DNA of 64,000 bases from Paraburkholderia ginsengisoli NBRC 100965. GTDB taxonomy: Bacteria > Pseudomonadota > Gammaproteobacteria > Burkholderiales > Burkholderiaceae. The position numbers and the translations under genes are program-made. The notes under the pieces were generated by a model. The model searched no databases. It was not told where the DNA came from and worked only from the letters and a program-made list of their open reading frames with translations. Below, one piece after another: positions 62,278-64,000 of this stretch (positions within the stretch are counted from its first letter, which is position 1; every line of letters begins with the position of its first letter). Location: the NCBI RefSeq assembly GCF_000739735.1, contig NZ_BBJF01000004.1:1-64000 (forward strand), in the 5' to 3' direction.

Positions 62278-64000
62278 ATGGCCTTACTGCAAATCTCCGA
62301 ACCCGGCATGGCGCCGGCGCCGCACCAGCGGCGTCTGGCGGTCGGTATCGATCTCGGCACCACCAACTCCCTCGTCGCCGCGGTGCGTAGCGGCGTGCCC
62401 GACGTGCTGCCCGACGAAGACGGTCATGTGCTGCTGCCGTCGGTGGTGCGTTACCTGGAAAAGGGCGGCCGCCGCATCGGCCGCACGGCCAAGGCCGAAG
62501 CGGCGAGCGATCCACGCAACACGATCGTCTCGGTCAAGCGCTTCATGGGCCGGGGCAAGGCGGAAGTCGAAGGCGCTGAAAACGCGCCGTACGATTTCAT
62601 CGACGCGCCCGGCATGGTGCAGATCCGCACCGTCGACGGCGTGAAGAGCCCGGTCGAAGTGTCGGCCGAAATTCTTGCGACGCTGCGTCAGCGCGCCGAA
62701 GATTCGCTCGGCGACGAGCTGGTCGGCGCGGTCATCACGGTGCCGGCTTACTTCGACGAAGCGCAGCGCCAGGCGACCAAGGACGCCGCGCGGCTGGCCG
62801 GCCTGAACGTGTTGCGCCTCCTGAACGAGCCGACCGCGGCCGCGATCGCCTATGGTCTCGACAACGGCTCCGAGGGTCTGTACGCGGTGTACGACCTTGG
62901 CGGCGGCACCTTCGACCTGTCGATCCTGAAGCTCACCAAGGGCGTGTTCGAAGTGCTCGCGGCGGGCGGCGACTCCGCGCTCGGCGGCGACGATTTCGAC
63001 CACGCGCTGTATCGCCACGTGCTGGAGCAGGCGGCCATCGCACCGCAAACGCTCGCACCGGAAGACGTGCGTCTGCTGCTCGACAGCGTACGCGAGGTCA
63101 AGGAGGCGTTGTCGGCCGCACCTGAGGCAACCCTCGCGGCGACGCTCTCGAACGGCACCAGGCTCGATCTGACGATCACCGAAGCTACTTTCGAGGCGAT
63201 CACTCAGGCGCTGGTGCAGCGAACGCTTGGCCCCACGAAAAAAGCGCTGCGCGACGCCAAAGTCACGACCAAAGAGATCAAGGGCGTGGTGTTGGTCGGC
63301 GGCGCGACGCGCATGCCGGTGATCCGCCGCTCGGTCGAGTCGTTTTTCGGCCAGCCGCCGCTCGTGAACCTCGATCCGGATCAGGTCGTCGCGCTTGGAG
63401 CTGCGATCCAGGCCGATCTGCTCGCGGGTAACCGCGGCGCGGACGGCGACGACTGGCTGCTGCTGGATGTAATTCCGCTGTCGCTTGGCGTCGAGACGAT
63501 GGGCGGGTTGACCGAGAAGATCATCCCGCGCAACTCGACGATTCCGGTCGCCCGCGCGCAGGACTTCACGACCTTCAAGGACGGCCAGACCGCGATGGCG
63601 ATTCACGTCGTGCAAGGCGAGCGCGAGCTCGTCAGCGACTGCCGCTCGCTCGCGCGTTTCGAGCTGCGCGGCATTCCGCCGATGGCGGCCGGCGCGGCGC
63701 GCATTCGCGTGACCTACCAGGTGGACGCGGACGGGCTGCTGTCGGTGTTCGCGCGTGAGCAGGCCTCGGGCGTGGAAGCGTCGGTGGTGGTCAAACCGTC
63801 GTATGGCCTCGCCGACGACGACATCGCCCGCATGCTCGAAGACAGCTTTTCGACCGCCGAAGTCGACATGCGCGCGCGTGCGTTGCGCGAGGCGCAGGTC
63901 GAAGCGCGGCGTCTCGTGGAAGCGACCGACGCGGCGCTCGCCGCCGACGCCGAATTGCTCGACGACGACGAGCGTGTCGCGCTCGACGCGTTGCTCGATG
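62278..64000 (+). CDS. hscA: Fe-S assembly chaperone HscA, cut by the window end
   Basis: The first 574 codons of an Hsp70-type chaperone (full HscA is about 620); the frame is open to the last base. The ATPase domain shows the phosphate-binding [13 protein letters not shown] near residue 22, [30 protein letters not shown] and [12 protein letters not shown]. The substrate-binding domain begins after the linker [19 protein letters not shown]. It uses ATP to release clusters from IscU. The N terminus [13 protein letters not shown] matches HscA rather than DnaK. fdx and iscX would be expected next, outside the window. Confidence 0.96.
   Translation, partial: MALLQISEPGMAPAPHQRRLAVGIDLGTTNSLVAAVRSGVPDVLPDEDGHVLLPSVVRYLEKGGRRIGRTAKAEAASDPRNTIVSVKRFMGRGKAEVEGAENAPYDFIDAPGMVQIRTVDGVKSPVEVSAEILATLRQRAEDSLGDELVGAVITVPAYFDEAQRQATKDAARLAGLNVLRLLNEPTAAAIAYGLDNGSEGLYAVYDLGGGTFDLSILKLTKGVFEVLAAGGDSALGGDDFDHALYRHVLEQAAIAPQTLAPEDVRLLLDSVREVKEALSAAPEATLAATLSNGTRLDLTITEATFEAITQALVQRTLGPTKKALRDAKVTTKEIKGVVLVGGATRMPVIRRSVESFFGQPPLVNLDPDQVVALGAAIQADLLAGNRGADGDDWLLLDVIPLSLGVETMGGLTEKIIPRNSTIPVARAQDFTTFKDGQTAMAIHVVQGERELVSDCRSLARFELRGIPPMAAGAARIRVTYQVDADGLLSVFAREQASGVEASVVVKPSYGLADDDIARMLEDSFSTAEVDMRARALREAQVEARRLVEATDAALAADAELLDDDERVALDALLD

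Overview
The window is chromosomal DNA from a high-GC betaproteobacterium, most likely Paraburkholderia or Burkholderia. The evidence is gene content and order: argA next to yggX, glnA-ntrB-ntrC, aceE-aceF-lpdA with a lipoyl-domain E3, a phasin, lutAB beside an IclR regulator, a low-molecular-weight tyrosine phosphatase before iscRSUA-hscBA, and a copy of a short palindrome that I recall as common in Burkholderia genomes. I see no insertion sequence, integrase, prophage, plasmid function or CRISPR array. This is core and shell chromosome, not a mobile island. The most accessory-looking locus is a trimeric autotransporter adhesin around 13-16 kb.

Layout. 0-4.2 kb: an unidentified C-terminal fragment, a mercuric-reductase-like FAD oxidoreductase overlapping a cupin gene, then a TMEM175-type channel, an unnamed membrane protein and a YfcE-type phosphoesterase. 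4.3-12.8 kb: a ProP-like transporter (reverse), yggX and argA (reverse), and divergent hrpA. 12.8-21.3 kb: a hexanucleotide tandem repeat, the adhesin, a YVTN beta-propeller protein, a sterol-desaturase-type hydroxylase, an EI24 membrane protein, a CinA-type molybdopterin-binding protein and a rhodanese. 21.4-29.3 kb: the nitrogen-control locus glnA-ntrB-ntrC with a sigma-54 promoter and NtrC-type sites, an S9 peptidase and xth. 29.5-37.1 kb: a small unknown protein, initiator tRNA-fMet, an Asp/Glu racemase, codA, prlC, an acyltransferase-3 protein and folD. 37.3-43.6 kb: a diverged direct repeat, a DUF2950/DUF3300 pair, and a LuxR-type response regulator with its PAS histidine kinase. 43.8-51.3 kb: the pyruvate dehydrogenase genes and phaP. 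52-58.5 kb: a PBP7-type endopeptidase, IclR with divergent lutAB, a putative lipoprotein, a small exported protein and the phosphatase. 58.6-64 kb: iscR-iscS-iscU-iscA-hscB-hscA, with hscA cut off by the window end.

How the genes work together. GlnA, NtrB and NtrC form the nitrogen-assimilation switch. A terminator between glnA and ntrB should make glnA the most abundant product. AceE, AceF and LpdA supply acetyl-CoA, part of which can go to polyhydroxyalkanoate granules coated by the phasin. LutAB feed lactate carbon in as pyruvate. The Isc genes build Fe-S clusters and are probably autoregulated by IscR through two tandem type-1-like sites.

Most of the regulatory calls are consensus matches read by eye. 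The least routine observations are a self-complementary -10 box that could drive both argA and hrpA as near-leaderless transcripts, a matched 15-base repeat flanking the iclR/lutA promoters, an exact 74-bp repeat inside aceF, and terminators or palindromes inside three operons. I did not find a convincing new multi-gene system.
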